NCBI RefSeq assembly: GCF_036588685.1
Contig: NC_086378.1
Span: 50,462,686 to 50,526,685 of the forward strand
DNA: 64,000 bases
Source: Mytilus trossulus
Taxonomy: Eukaryota; Mollusca; Bivalvia; Mytilida; Mytilidae
Direction: 5' to 3'
Shown: piece after piece, positions 32,401 through 43,300 of the stretch
How positions within the stretch are numbered: position 1 is the stretch's first letter
Layout: every line of letters begins with the position of its first letter
Program-made: the position numbers and the translations under genes
The notes under the pieces: generated by a model
The model's input: only the letters and a program-made list of their open reading frames with translations
Database searches by the model: none
Told to the model about the DNA's origin: nothing

Positions 32401-35400
32401 AATCCTTAGTTTTTCAAAAAGTTCAAAGTTTTGTATACAGGAAATTTATAAAAATGACCACATTATTGATATTCATGTCAACACCGAAGTGTTGACTACT
32501 GGGCTGGTGATACCCTCGGGGACGAAACGTCCACCAGCAGTGGCATCGACCCAGTGGTGTAAATAGTTATCAAAGGTACCAGGATTATAATTTAGTACGC
32601 CAGACGCGCGTTTCGTCTACATAAGACTCATCAGTGACGCTCAAATAAAAAATATTTATAAACCCAAACACGTACAAAGTTGAAGAGCATTGAGGATCCA
32701 AAATTCCAAAAAGTTGTGCCAAATACGGCTAAGGTAATCTATGCGTGCTAGAAATGTTCTCCAAATGTTTGTTAGTGATATTTGAGTAAAGCACATGTTT
32801 GATATGAAAAAAAGAAATATTTTATAAACATATTTACATAATATTTTTAATTGATATTTGTAAGATGTTCGACAAATGTTTTTCTTATGTTTGTTAGTGA
32901 TATTTGTGAGAAGCCCATGATGTTTAATATGAAAAAGGAAATATTTTTTATACAATTTTTTAATCAGATTGACATGAATGTCTCCTCATTTTTGATAGCA
33001 AAGTCTTAACAAATCTAATCTAACTTAGATACAAATTCAAATCAAGTCAAAAGAAAAATTATCTAGCGAATAACGATTGTGTTTGAAGAGCATTGAGGAC
33101 TTAGTAAAAAATCAAAATCATAAAATCATACCAAATAGGACTACGATAATCTGTGCCTAGAACAAGAAAATTCTTTGTATTTTGCCTAATTCAAAGTTTT
33201 TATACAGTGTTTATAAAAAAATATCATTGATATTTCATGCCAATAAAGAAATATAAGCCAACATTGTGCCAACAATATGCCAACGTATTATGTATTTATC
33301 TCCCCCTTTATACCACATACTTGAAAATTATATCATTCCAATGTTCTAACAAAAAAATGTGCTCTTCCATCTTTTTATATAACATTTTTAAATCTGTGTA
33401 GTCATTTAAATGTATTTACCTAAATGTTGAATGATTTTATGCACAAACAAAAAATATTTAAAACCAGCCCAAAACAACAAATACAATTTGAATCAACTGA
33501 TCATTGACACGAGTGGACAACTTCTTACTCTCCAATTGACGTTGTGAATATACTGATTATATATAATAAAATACCTATCAGTAGAATATCTGAGGTGATT
33601 TATAATCTTTTAATTCAATGCATCAACTTATTATAAAAATGGGAATATAGTTATTTAAATCAATCATTTGATAGACATCAAGAAAACATATCCTAGACAT
33701 AAGAAGAATATTTTGTCCAGATGTTTGACAGATGTTTTCTGGATATTTTCAATTGACACTGAATAATACCATAATTATGTTATTTCAATATAAAATCAAG
33801 ATATTTAAAAATAATGCTCTTTAAACATTTAGAACAAATATTTCCAGAAAATATGCTATTTACATGAGTACAGCTAGACATATCACGTCAAAAAACAGAT
33901 GCTACCTGGGTAATGCAAATCGGAATTAAGAAACTGATCAAACGTCAATCTTTAAAGACCCAAATGTTGACTAGCACTTGTCCTACCACTATGACAAATA
34001 TGTTGTTGTCCCCGCAGACAAAGCCCCAATCAACATCGTTTTTATGTGTAAAACTCATTATATCAACTGCTTGATAAATGAATTAGGTATTTACAATTCA
34101 CTTTGAAACTCAGCATATACCCTCACGACAATTTTGGATCCTCAATGCTCTTTAAATTTGTACTTGTTTAGCTTTATAAATATTTTGATATAAGTGTCAC
34201 TGATGAGTTACATGAATGTAGACCAAACGCGCGTCTGGCGTACTAAATTATAATCCTGGTACATTTGATAACTAATTACCGAAGAGGAAATCCTGGATAA
34301 TCATATGTTTGTTCTATGTTCCTTTAGAATTTTAACCAAAGATGAAGGACTGGATCTTCCATCACTGTATTGGATAACTAAACTACATAAGTGTCCTTAC
34401 AAAAAACAGTATATTGGTGGGTCTTCCAAGTGCTCCACGGAACCTCTTTCTAAATTATTAACATTTATCTTATCAATAATCAAAGCCGGGCTTCAAAGTT
34501 ATGTGAAACTGCCTATTCTAGAGGTGGCGTGAATCAGATGTGGATAATAAAACATACCAAAGATCTTTTAGAGTACAAATGCATATACAGTCTAAGATTC
34601 TTTCATCTTGCAAAAGTATCAAATCATTTGACTTTTCTATATATGACACAAGTATTGATTTCCCCCATTTCAAACTAAAGGACGGATTGAAAGAGTTGGT
34701 ATTTCTATGTTTCATAAATAGAATGACCCATGTAGATACAAGTATCGTGTCTTAGGGACGGATAAATTCTTATTTGTGAAGGATCACTCTAAAAAAATTC
34801 TCTGAAATCCCGGTTTTAAAAACACGCAATCCCGAGGTCCCGAATTGAAATGGATTTAAGTCCCGACAACCCGAAATTCGAAGAAAGAATTCCCGGATCC
34901 CGATAGTGCCAATTCCGAAATCCCGAGCTTTAAAACACCCGACCACAGAGTCCCGATAACGGTCATATCCCCTCCGAAATGGAATTGAAACAAATGAGAC
35001 GCCAATGGTTTCACAATACATGGTTTATAATCGTTGCTCATTCATTGATACATTGAAGATCATTGCTACATTGACTATTGTTGCCTGAGATCAATTATCA
35101 GCATTTGTATTAAAGACTGAACATCCTCTGGGGTCTTTGTCTGTAATAACCGTTTCTGATTGTATTTTATCAACGAGCCGTATAGCAAGTTTAGAAAACA
35201 TTACACAGTCCGTACGGTAACACACAGTAGTTATAGTATACCTCTTAGACTACATCATTTGAATACTATTGAATAGTTAAATAATTAGCAATCATATCAT
35301 GTCACACTTCCTTTTTTTTTTTTTTTTTTTAAACCTTTCTTAAATTTACCGAACATGCGCAGTAAGTTGCAAGATAGCTGTATCCTTACATTGAGTGACA

Positions 35401-38400
35401 TCTGTAAAATCCTTTAGGTCCATCTTCACATATACAATTGTAATCACAGCCATCAGTAAAGTGTTCGCCTTCCTGGTAAACATTTCCCTTGTAAAAACAG
35501 CCGTTTGCCTGTACTGTATAAAATAGAATTAAGCCGAAAGGAAGCATTATTGAAAATTATTCTAAAATTGAAATGACAACGATATACAACTTCGAGACCT
35601 GAAAATAACATTGAAAACTATCAACCGTACAATCAACATTTGTAATCAGTTCTTTGGTCGGGTTGTTGTCTTGTGGACATATCACCCCTTTCCATTCAAA
35701 ATTTTAATCATATATGTTTGTAATTAAGGGAGACCATACGATGATAGAGGATTTTTTTGTTAATCTATCAATAGTGACTGTTTTTGGAACGATGACTGCC
35801 TCTAAAAACTGACATTTTTTCCGGTGTTGAATATTAAAAATAGTTTTATTATGTTACTTGAAAAAATTCAATGTTATTCACAATTGATATGACTTATCAC
35901 CGAATTTTTAATTGTCATTAGGAAAATAAAAGGGGTGATGAGGATATTCTGTAGTTACTTACTTCTGTATCACCAATGTAACATTGAAAATGGAAATGGG
36001 GAAAGGTCAAAGAGACAACAACCCGACCATAGAACAGACATCAGCAGAAAGTCACAAGCGAGAAACTCCAGTACCCGGATGCGTCCTACAGCTTGCCCCC
36101 TTAGTTCAAGTTGGTGCTACTGTTGCCTTATTAGTATTTATTTAATACGTGATTTTTCTTATTTTAATTGTTAATCTATTGGTCATTTTCTTTTTACCAT
36201 AATAACATCCGTCGTCGAATTTTGACGTGCGTTGTTTGATTGCAATGTTATACCGACTGGTAAAATATCTCCAACGTTTTGTTTGGAGTGAGAGTGTCAA
36301 CCGTTATTGTTGCATTTATGCCAGTGAAAAAACATAACATGGATTTAAGGGAAGTGCCATTAATTCGGAAAATGTTAGACAAAGCAAGTAGTGCATATTT
36401 TAAACAATATAATTTAAACGTGTAGATAATTTTAAGTATCATTATAAACTCTTTTTGAAGAATTCTTATATGAAAAAAAAATGGAAACGAAATATTAATA
36501 GAAGGCCTTTTTGTCGTATTACTGAGATCAGGAGTACCTGTCTTCATACTGCATTGATCCAGCTGTGAGCTCTGCTGTGTAAGTGTAGGTGTTTTTTTTA
36601 TGAATTTTAACTCAAGTCAGAAATTAAGGCATAGTTTTTGACATGTTTGAACGTAAGACAAAAAAGATGTTTATGTTTGAAATTTCAAAATATATTAAAG
36701 AATATGTAGAAAGCAACGAGTCACTTTATTTGTAGTTTATTCCTGAGTCTGGTAAGAATACAATATTATTGTCGATATTTTTGTATTTTTTGGCACGCGA
36801 CCTTTCTTGAACACTTTTGAATTATCATTATCAGATGATTACAACTTTGATAAAAATAATAAGAATTTTCTACACCAGGAAGAAATAACCTTTAAGTTAG
36901 CTATATTTGACAATATATCTGGGAACATAAGATTTTCAATGCACACCAACTGCGTAGTCTAAAAATAACTAGAACAAATAAATGAATAAATAAAATTGAA
37001 ATATTACATTTAGATTAAACATAAGTAACCATGATATCTAACGTTCGTCTGAATGATAACCTACACAAATATAAAACTAAATAACATACCGGGGGTACTT
37101 GTATTAAGTATGTTATGTGTGGGATCACTGCAAGAATTACAAGTTACAGGGCAGAACTTCTTTAGTGTGGGAAAAGAACACACATTCTGATTACAGTTAA
37201 ACACACTCTCGTCTTGACACGGTTCTAAAACAGAAGAAACTGAAGTATTAATACATTGTTTAAAGCTCAAATACTAAAGAAAACCAATAAGTTTATGCAA
37301 TTTGTTAATCATAAATGTAGTTAAACGACGATTTTGTGTGTACATTTTTTTGCTGTATTAAAACAAGTACAAACAGAATACTGTAGGCAAACAGTTGGCC
37401 ATAACGACTTTAATGTTGCTTCAAAGGACAAAAATTATGAAACACTTTCGGATTATAAGAGAAATAATGTAGTTGCATCTATTTCATTTGAATATCAACA
37501 TTAAGACGTGTTTGTGTCAGGAGCTAGATATAGTATAGATCGAGTGAACGAGTCGCGAACTATAGCTTTTTGAAAATAGAACAAGAACATAAAGAAGATC
37601 TCAACACGTATAGTAAGTTATCACAACCCTGACAAAAGTATTTAAACCCTTATATTTATATATAGAACTAACTATATTGTGTAGATAATTAAGAAATGAT
37701 ATAAAGTATGCAAATACATGCATGTAAAGTTTTCTATCATTATTAATCTTTCGACTTTTTTTCAATTTTATCGCTGCGTTGAACAATGCTAAAATTTATA
37801 ACTTCTTTGAATAACTTACTGCATATACCACATGTGAGAGGACAGTACTTCTTGAGATCTGTATGGCTGCAGACATGTGAGTCCTGACAATCAATGAATG
37901 AAGCGTCAGTACAGTTGGAATGAGAATCAGCCGAAACTGTAAAAAAAACAAGAATTATTTTTAAAAAAGATATCCGACGAATTTAGATTTGAGTATATGT
38001 TTAAAACTATCATTTCGATAACCTTCAGAAGCACAATGACTTAATGATGCAGGACCTCTTTAATAAAATCTCCATCTGAATGTAACTACAAGAAATTCTT
38101 TACTCAGTCTGGTTATATATTAAGGCAATAATATATAAGAATATTGTGATGACACCTAAAAATGTTATTTGTCAAAAAATCCAGTGCAAATAACAAGAAA
38201 CAAATATACATTTACTACTTTTTACATTAAACTTAATTCATGGTTAACAAAGCTAGACACTATTGGTAGTATAGGTAGTATCTTTCTGTTTACATTCACC
38301 AAAACCCCGCGGAAATCTCACATGCGTAGGTGCGTTCTAAAAGTTATGTACGTTTGTACAACATAGTTGTACAACATAGTTTACATTACAAATTATATAA

Positions 38401-40966
38401 TTTTCCCGCATAAACAGCTGTCATGGATATAAAGAGTTATTGTAGAAACAATTATTTTAATAAGAATATAAATCTTTGTAAGATCTAGTTCAAATATTTA
38501 TAGTTTTTCACTTGCTTTCCATCACGATATAATTTTCGAGACGTTTTTTCAAACACAACCAAATCACCCACCATGATAGCATTTTGTCCAATCACAGAAA
38601 TGATTTTCGAGCATGCGTATTATGTTGCTATAGTTAAGCGTCCTTAAGTTCAAAGGGCACAAACCGAAACGATAATGACTACGTCGGAAAAACCATCACA
38701 AATGTTATGCGTCCGAAGTGCTTTTCTGGATTCACCGAAATCAGGAACGATAAAAGCCGAGTATTTGAAAGCCAATAGTGTATAAGAACCTAAAGACAAT
38801 ATCAAGACGATAAACAACATTGTGGTATAGCAATATAGAAATACTCCTTTTTGGCAGTCAAATCACATATAGCCTTATCTTGAATTCAAAATAGTCCCAA
38901 TTAGTCATTTTAGTATCACATTAAGTTATTATATCTGCAGATCACCTATTTCTGTCAATATAGCGGAATTATTAATAATTGGCAAACAAGCCGAAGGTTA
39001 TTGACCTATCTTACCGAGTTTAACCGATTGTTTTCATTTGTTGGTGCAATCCATTTTATAAACGGAATAGATAGTGACGTGTTTTCCAAGCTACCCACAT
39101 CCAGCCTGTACATACACAATACGCAAAAGTCATTCAATTTAACAAACATTCCTCAATACCACTCGACCTGTAGCTTTGTTGGCGGGAAATACTTTGTTAC
39201 CCATGTTCGATCGTTTGTTCCCCATAAGTGTGACGAACTATAATACGATTTTTCGCAGAATACGGCCATTTGAATTTAGAAGGTTTCCTACTTAGTTTCC
39301 AAATAACAAGCTTTTCATAATATTTAATGACATAAGTATACATTAATCTATATTATAATAATCCCCTATCAGTATTTACTAATGTTATGAAAAGATCGTC
39401 ATTGTTATCATTATTAAAGGAACCAAAAGAGTAAAAATAATATATTGGTCTTGTTTTCAAGATATAAGCCATAGCTTTTCCATAGCTTTATCATTGACAT
39501 GTTTTAGTGCTCAAAAACTATTAAAAAATAACAAGAATTGTACAAGAGTTTTACAAATGGCTTTTAATTAATAATACAGATTTAAGATTTATAAAAAGAA
39601 AAATGAGGATCAATAGGCATTTTTTTAAGGCATTCAAATGGATAAAACCAGAATGTTCCGAAAATCTTACAAAAATACCAAAACATGACAAGCGAACATC
39701 CTTAAATGTACACGTCACGAAATTATGTATTTGATAGTACACTTAAGCTATTAACAATGATTAATGCGAGTGATTTGTGATACATTTGTGTTAATAACAG
39801 CGAATAGAATGTTGTTTTTTGTTCCAGTTTCCACAAGAAACACATGGTACATTCTTGTAACCTTAGTTACATATAAATATATACTGTAATAAGTACAAGA
39901 AAGTACATTTTGCTATGGTATGTTGTTGTTGATGGTGGTTTTCTAAGTATGATATATCTGTATCATAGTAACAGCGTTGTTGTTTATTATTCTTCTCAGT
40001 ATAATTATATGGCTAATGTTTGCAATAAGTACAATAGAGAGCAGCCGATAATGATAAGAGACAAAGGGAATAGTCAATATAGACCGTCTATAGAAACTCA
40101 GGGCAGTTTCGACAACTGCTTAGCTAGCTATAAAACCAGGTTTAATCCACCATATCTACATGAGAAATTACCTGTACCATGTAAAAAATATGGCCGTTGG
40201 TATCCATTCGTTTGGTATGTTTGAGATTTTAATTTGCCATTTAATTACGGATTTTCCCTTTTGAACTTTCTTCGGCAGTTCGGTATATTTATTTTTACTC
40301 CTTCACCAAAATATTAATTTGTGGTATGATTTTGTGTGTTTTATATGAAAATGTCTGTTTCATGCGAATTTTGAATATTTCCACACCCTGCCTTGGAAAT
40401 TCCTAATGATACTGTAAAAATAATTATTCACACATCTTTGAAATTTAACTGTAAATATTTTTACAATGTTGTCGTTATTTTACATGTAGACCGTACAACA
40501 ATTCATTGTTTATAATTGAGCAGCGAAGACAAATGAAATTCACCTTACATTCTTTTATTGGAATAATTGTATGATTTATGATGTCAAATGCATCCACACG
40601 TTTTTCTTTATTGAATTCGTAATCACTAAATTAAGCGAATATACGCATTCACAATCGCCATGCTGACGTAGTAAATAAATACGTGTCTTTACATTAGCTT
40701 TCTGATCTTTTACCTGAATCACAAAAGGACTCTTGCACTCTCAAAATAATTTTAAACCTATTCGCGAAACTGCTACACCGACACTTAATTAACTGGACAT
40801 CTAAACAAGGAAATGTACCTGTTTAACTCCGCCTCATTCTTCATGTGCTGTTCAATTTAATTTAAGGGAAATACATGTACAGATTAGTTTAAATATGATA
40901 TGAAATATACAAACCTAAAGCACCTGCGGAAAATACTATAAACAAGAACACATATATAAGCGTCAT
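29498..40966 (-). CDS. Gene A: secreted ShKT-ShKT-VWC protein, 184 residues, five exons
   Basis: Exons, 5' to 3': 40915-40966, 37820-37936, 37090-37224, 35390-35513, 29498-29624; all introns are GT..AG and the 555 coding bases keep frame. Exon 1 is a 17-residue hydrophobic signal peptide (MTLIYVFLFIVFSAGAL). Exons 2 and 3 each encode a six-cysteine ShKT domain (NCTDASFIDC.. and PCQDESVFNC..). Exon 3 is longer than in B and C and adds a short Thr/Pro-rich linker. Exons 4 and 5 together encode a ten-cysteine VWC domain with GKCCKTPSCP and a short tail. The protein should be extracellular and disulfide-rich. ShKT and VWC modules are known from channel ligands, matrix proteins and TGF-beta binders, so a precise role cannot be given. 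The last intron (5.8 kb) carries nested retroelements; the coding exons look undamaged. Confidence 0.85.
31171..31212 (-). ncRNA. Hammerhead ribozyme core, monomer 1
   Basis: On the - strand: CUGAUGA (31205-31211), stem II GUCU/AGAC with loop UAUGU, GAAA, stem III ACGC/GCGU with a 7-base loop, then the GUA cleavage triplet; predicted cleavage falls between 31173 and 31172. These match the conserved hammerhead core. Weak point: the base pair expected next to the core in stem I is A/C and I find no convincing stem I, so single-copy activity is uncertain. Confidence 0.65.
31527..31568 (-). ncRNA. Hammerhead ribozyme core, monomer 2
   Basis: Identical core sequence, 356 bp from monomer 1. Confidence 0.65.
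31883..31924 (-). ncRNA. Hammerhead ribozyme core, monomer 3
   Basis: Identical core sequence, 356 bp from monomer 2. Confidence 0.65.
32238..32279 (-). ncRNA. Hammerhead ribozyme core, monomer 4
   Basis: Identical core sequence, 355 bp from monomer 3. Confidence 0.65.
32594..32635 (-). ncRNA. Hammerhead ribozyme core, monomer 5 (partial monomer)
   Basis: Identical core; this is the 5'-most ribozyme on the - strand because the monomer is truncated upstream at 32744. Confidence 0.65.
34134..34275 (+). repeat. Inverted, decayed fragment of the 356-bp hammerhead repeat
   Basis: Read on the + strand it runs from the CCTCAATGCTC region through CACTGATGAG to ATTATAATCCTGGTAC. The ribozyme GAAA has become CAAA, so it is inactive, though the stem II region still folds (UACAU/AUGUA). 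It interrupts the reverse transcriptase relic between LTT and TEEEIL codons. Confidence 0.75.
34807..34975. repeat. CCCG-punctuated repeat segment
   Basis: CCCG occurs ten times in about 160 bp, mostly as TCCCGA at irregular 8-25 bp spacing in otherwise AT-rich DNA. It starts where the reverse transcriptase relic fades out. It could be a decayed C-rich minisatellite. Confidence 0.6.
35972..36112 (+). repeat. Dispersed repeat M5, second copy
   Basis: Partner of 1288-1412, sharing GAAAATGGAAATGGGGAAAG, CAACCCGACCATAGA and GGATGCGTCCTACAGC. Located in intron 3 of gene A. Confidence 0.55.
36270..36560 (+). repeat. Dispersed repeat M7, second copy
   Basis: Partner of 15045-15470, in intron 3 of gene A; shares AACATAACATGGATTTAAGG and ATTCGGAAAATGTTAGA. 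Confidence 0.5.
38690..38815. repeat. Dispersed repeat M6 in intron 1 of gene A
   Basis: It contains CTTTTCTGGATTCACC and AAAGCCGAGTATTTGAAAGC, also found diverged at 58325-58435 in intron 1 of gene C, so the insertion may predate the duplication or reflect preference. Confidence 0.5.
40115..40315 (+). repeat. Dispersed repeat M2, plus-orientation copy in intron 1 of gene A
   Basis: It shows AAAACCAGGTTTAATCCACC, TTGCCATTTAATTACGGATT and a following TTCGG motif. The 104-codon ORF over it is incidental. Confidence 0.5.
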
Positions 40967-41009
40967 GCTGTAACGAAATCCTGATTTGTCATTTAGATTA
41001 TAATTTAGT

Positions 41010-41092
41010 TCAGTCTACCAAAATCAAATTTCTTATCTGAGGAATTATACAACATGTAAATAGACAGTGCTTTCGGTAGCAAAGGTTAAGTT
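41010..41092 (-). promoter_or_regulatory. Conserved upstream block of gene A with GATA-type site
   Basis: AGATAAGAA on the - strand at about 41030-41038 lies 65-72 bp above the ATG. About 20-50 bp further upstream is a block (CTTTGCTACCGAAAGCACTG) shared with genes B and C. The conservation contrasts with divergent flanks and suggests a proximal promoter. Confidence 0.5.
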
Positions 41093-41168
41093 TTAAAAGT
41101 ATAACAGGCACGATTGACACCTACAGATTACAAAAGAAATATTGTTGTCGTATCAAAGATAAAATCAT

Positions 41169-41899
41169 TTAAGGTAGCACAATACAAAGATTTTATGACT
41201 ACAACACCCAAGTTATAAAATCGTGTAACTTTCTTAATAATGCTTGATAATTTATAAAAATGGTAGTTATGGATAGCTAACAGATTACTCTTTCTAATAA
41301 ATGCAATGTTTGTATGATGCAACAATTATGTAACCAATCATAATGTTAGCTGTGTCTAAAATATTTTTCACCAAATTTCCACTTTCAAATGAAATTAGCT
41401 TCTGCATAGGTATCCCTAGAGGGTTGATTTTATTATATGTTGTTCCTATGGCCATTATCTACAAAAGGGTGTCTCAGATTTCTGAAAGAATGTATAGAAC
41501 AAATTTTACACCTAATTAAACATTATCTTCTTTTATGTGGTTAGGATGTTTACACTAATTAGAAATTTATGAGAGAATGGAATACTATAGAGACAATCTG
41601 AGACACCCTTTTGAAGCCCATATTGTGTTTGTTAAGATTCTGTTAAAATTTTCTGTATAGTTTAAGAGATGAAAGAGCTAAATTCATTCAAGTGAACTTA
41701 CCCAGATTTTGCCACTAATTACAAAATAATTGATTACATAATGATTGCATAATAAAAATATTGCATTCATTTAAAAGATTAATCTTTTATCTATCTATAT
41801 ATATCTCTTTTATTTTTTTCTATGCATTCATAAGAAAGTTACAGCATTTCAAAGGTTGGTGATTGGAAGTATAAAAATCTTTGTATTGTGCTACCTTAA
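41169..41899. mobile_element. TTAA-bounded TIR element (MITE), about 730 bp, with an inner inverted pair
   Basis: The left end TTAAGGTAGCACAATACAAA is exactly inverted at the right end, the match extending to about 25 bp with one indel. TTAA is present at both edges (41169-41172 and 41896-41899), as in piggyBac-type insertion. Inside, an 18-bp perfect inverted pair, AAAAGGGTGTCTCAGATT, lies at 41464-41481 and 41597-41614. No transposase; non-autonomous. Confidence 0.75.
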
Positions 41900-42639
41900 G
41901 AATAACTTTATATCTAATTTTTTGATTTAACGGTATGGGAATTGTTTTAAGGGCAAAGAACATCTAGCAAAAAGCAACATTTACCGCAATCAATTTATTG
42001 CCGAATTCATTTCTCTTCTACAAATATATTATTATGATAACATAAACGGTCCTAATTTTTCTACACCGGTGTATAATTATTTAGATTTTTGAATCTTTCA
42101 TGGCAAATGTCTGCACACATGAAAATACTGATTAACGCGTTTATGGGTATATTTTAGCACACTTGATAGTGTTGATGTACATATTCAATACAGAGGTTTT
42201 ACGAATCTTTTGAATTTTAAAGTTCAAACCAAAAAAATCATCGAAATATTTATGTTATCCACCTTAAACATGATTATGGAAAGGAGTTTCTTTGATGGAA
42301 AAGAATCAATTTGGAACAAACTTATCGTACAACATTACTCATGTTACCAGAGCACCACGAATGGAGATTATATCCATGAACTTGAACGTAATTAGAGAGT
42401 CTGTTGGCGGTATAGCGGTTTCGTAAGACTGAATAAAACTAAACACTAAAACGATTGACGCATGGTTGTCCCATGGTTGATGTAACACAATAGTGCCTTC
42501 ATATTTTTTGTCGTTTTTCTCACCAACTTTTTTTAGTCTTGATCAGTTTTGAACCAATTAATTTACATTCATGGACTAATTTGTAGAGACGGTCCGATAT
42601 AAAATTTTATGCTCATTTAATAAAAGCAACAATAATATA
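41900..42639. other. Intergenic A-B, AT-rich, nothing recognised
   Basis: No ORF with domain character and no repeat family seen. Confidence 0.4.
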
Positions 42640-43000
42640 CCGTTGTTATAATAATTCGATTGAGAGAAATGAAATCCGGGTTACAAACTATAACCGAGGG
42701 AACCACAACAACTAAGAGAGGAAAACAACGTAACAACAGAAACACTGATGAGCAACAAAAACAAAGGACAATGCAACACATAGAGGAACGACTATAAGAT
42801 AACAATTTTCTGACTTGGTTTAGGACAATTAAAGATGGGTTAAACTTGGCTTTCAAGCTAGCCAAACCTATTACGTGTATGAAAATCACATCAAATTCCA
42901 TTATAATGACAACGATGTTTAAACAAAACAAACAGACACAATAGGTAAAAATGTCACAGATAGAGGTATAATAGCAACACGACACCACTATTTAACACAG
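42640..43000 (-). repeat. Dispersed repeat M1/M2, composite inverted copy
   Basis: It starts with a diverged reverse complement of the GGTATACTACTGTT end of M1 and runs on into M2 landmarks (TGACTTGGTTTAGGACA, ATAGGTAAAAATGTCACAGA). This suggests that M1 and M2 are parts of one longer element. Confidence 0.5.
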
Positions 43001-43059
43001 AACTAAGTTCAACTTCAAATTGATCAATTAAAGAACAAAATGTAGAGAGTACAGTATTA

Positions 43060-43300
43060 GTTCATTCGAGGTGCTACGGAAGGGTAAGAAGATCACGCTC
43101 CACATGTGCCACTCGTGTGATGCTCATATAAGTGCAAACCCAGTGATTCGTCTAAATCAGTAAATATCATTCGGGAAATAGGGAACCAGATTGTATGAAT
43201 GTCAACTTCAACATATCAGTTGTCATCTGTGAAACAGATATTACATAACAGATCAACCATCTCGGGATGACAACCGCAAACTTTACAAAGGAATACATTA
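43060..43300 (-). pseudogene. Relic of a Penelope-like reverse transcriptase C-terminus and tail
   Basis: The - strand translation near 43225-43300 gives SFVKFAVVIPRW and, in a second frame, ISVSQMTTDM, followed by tail sequence shared with 51040-51370. Frameshifted and dead. Confidence 0.45.

Larger units (their letters stand above)
31144..32744 (-). mobile_element. Retrozyme-like array: four and a half 356-bp monomers with hammerhead motifs
   Basis: Monomers start at 31143, 31499, 31855, 32210 and 32566 (spacing 356, 356, 355, 356), with the last broken off at 32744. Identity is very high; a few substitutions and one 1-base indel were seen. On the - strand every monomer carries a type I hammerhead core. 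Animal retrozymes are small non-autonomous retroelements of tandem monomers of about 170-400 nt, with type I hammerheads, whose RNAs circularise. GTGCTAG directly repeats at 31137-31143 and 32745-32751, fitting a target duplication around the whole array. The 80-codon + strand ORF in each monomer is opposite to the ribozyme and not preserved in diverged copies. Confidence 0.75.
30515..33910. mobile_element. TIR element inserted in the reverse transcriptase relic; TA target duplication
   Basis: It begins CCCAGCTAACA and ends TGCTACCTGGG, an imperfect inverted pair (9 of 11), with TA on both sides (30513-30514 and 33911-33912). The reading frame of the host relic resumes exactly after one TA, which fixes both ends. 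The interior is very AT-rich with degenerate repeats, including a unit of about 125 bp seen at 32756 and 32880 (TGTTTGTTAGTGATATTTG). No transposase is encoded. It contains the 356-bp array, without which it is about 1.8 kb. Confidence 0.7.
30060..34790 (+). pseudogene. Penelope-like reverse transcriptase relic, split by two insertions
   Basis: Surviving blocks are 30060-30514, 33911-34133 and 34276-34790. Block 1 keeps FNYKHVLQDLNIDDFMS and, after a frameshift, KGPKYREPKSINCKYNFKIL and EKEEVYTLSERIKTVRS. Block 2 starts MQIGIKKL and continues in shifting frames. Block 3 keeps LDLPSLYWITKLHKCPYK, SSKCSTEPLSKLL and, past stops, FDFSIYDTS. The fingers motif LPxxYWxxKLHK and the later FDFS..YxT pattern suggest a Penelope-like enzyme; the family name is tentative. 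The catalytic motif is beyond the surviving part. The relic sits in the last intron of gene A, opposite to the gene. Confidence 0.65.

Noticed and set aside
31257-32566. Repeated 80-codon ORF in each 356-bp monomer as a protein gene
   Set aside because: It is on the strand opposite to the ribozyme, the copies are near-identical so openness is not independent evidence, and it is destroyed in the diverged copies at 52226 and 2371.
39001-39243. 80-codon ORF on the + strand in intron 1 of gene A
   Set aside because: No recognisable domain and no similarity to other segments here; length is within chance for this composition.
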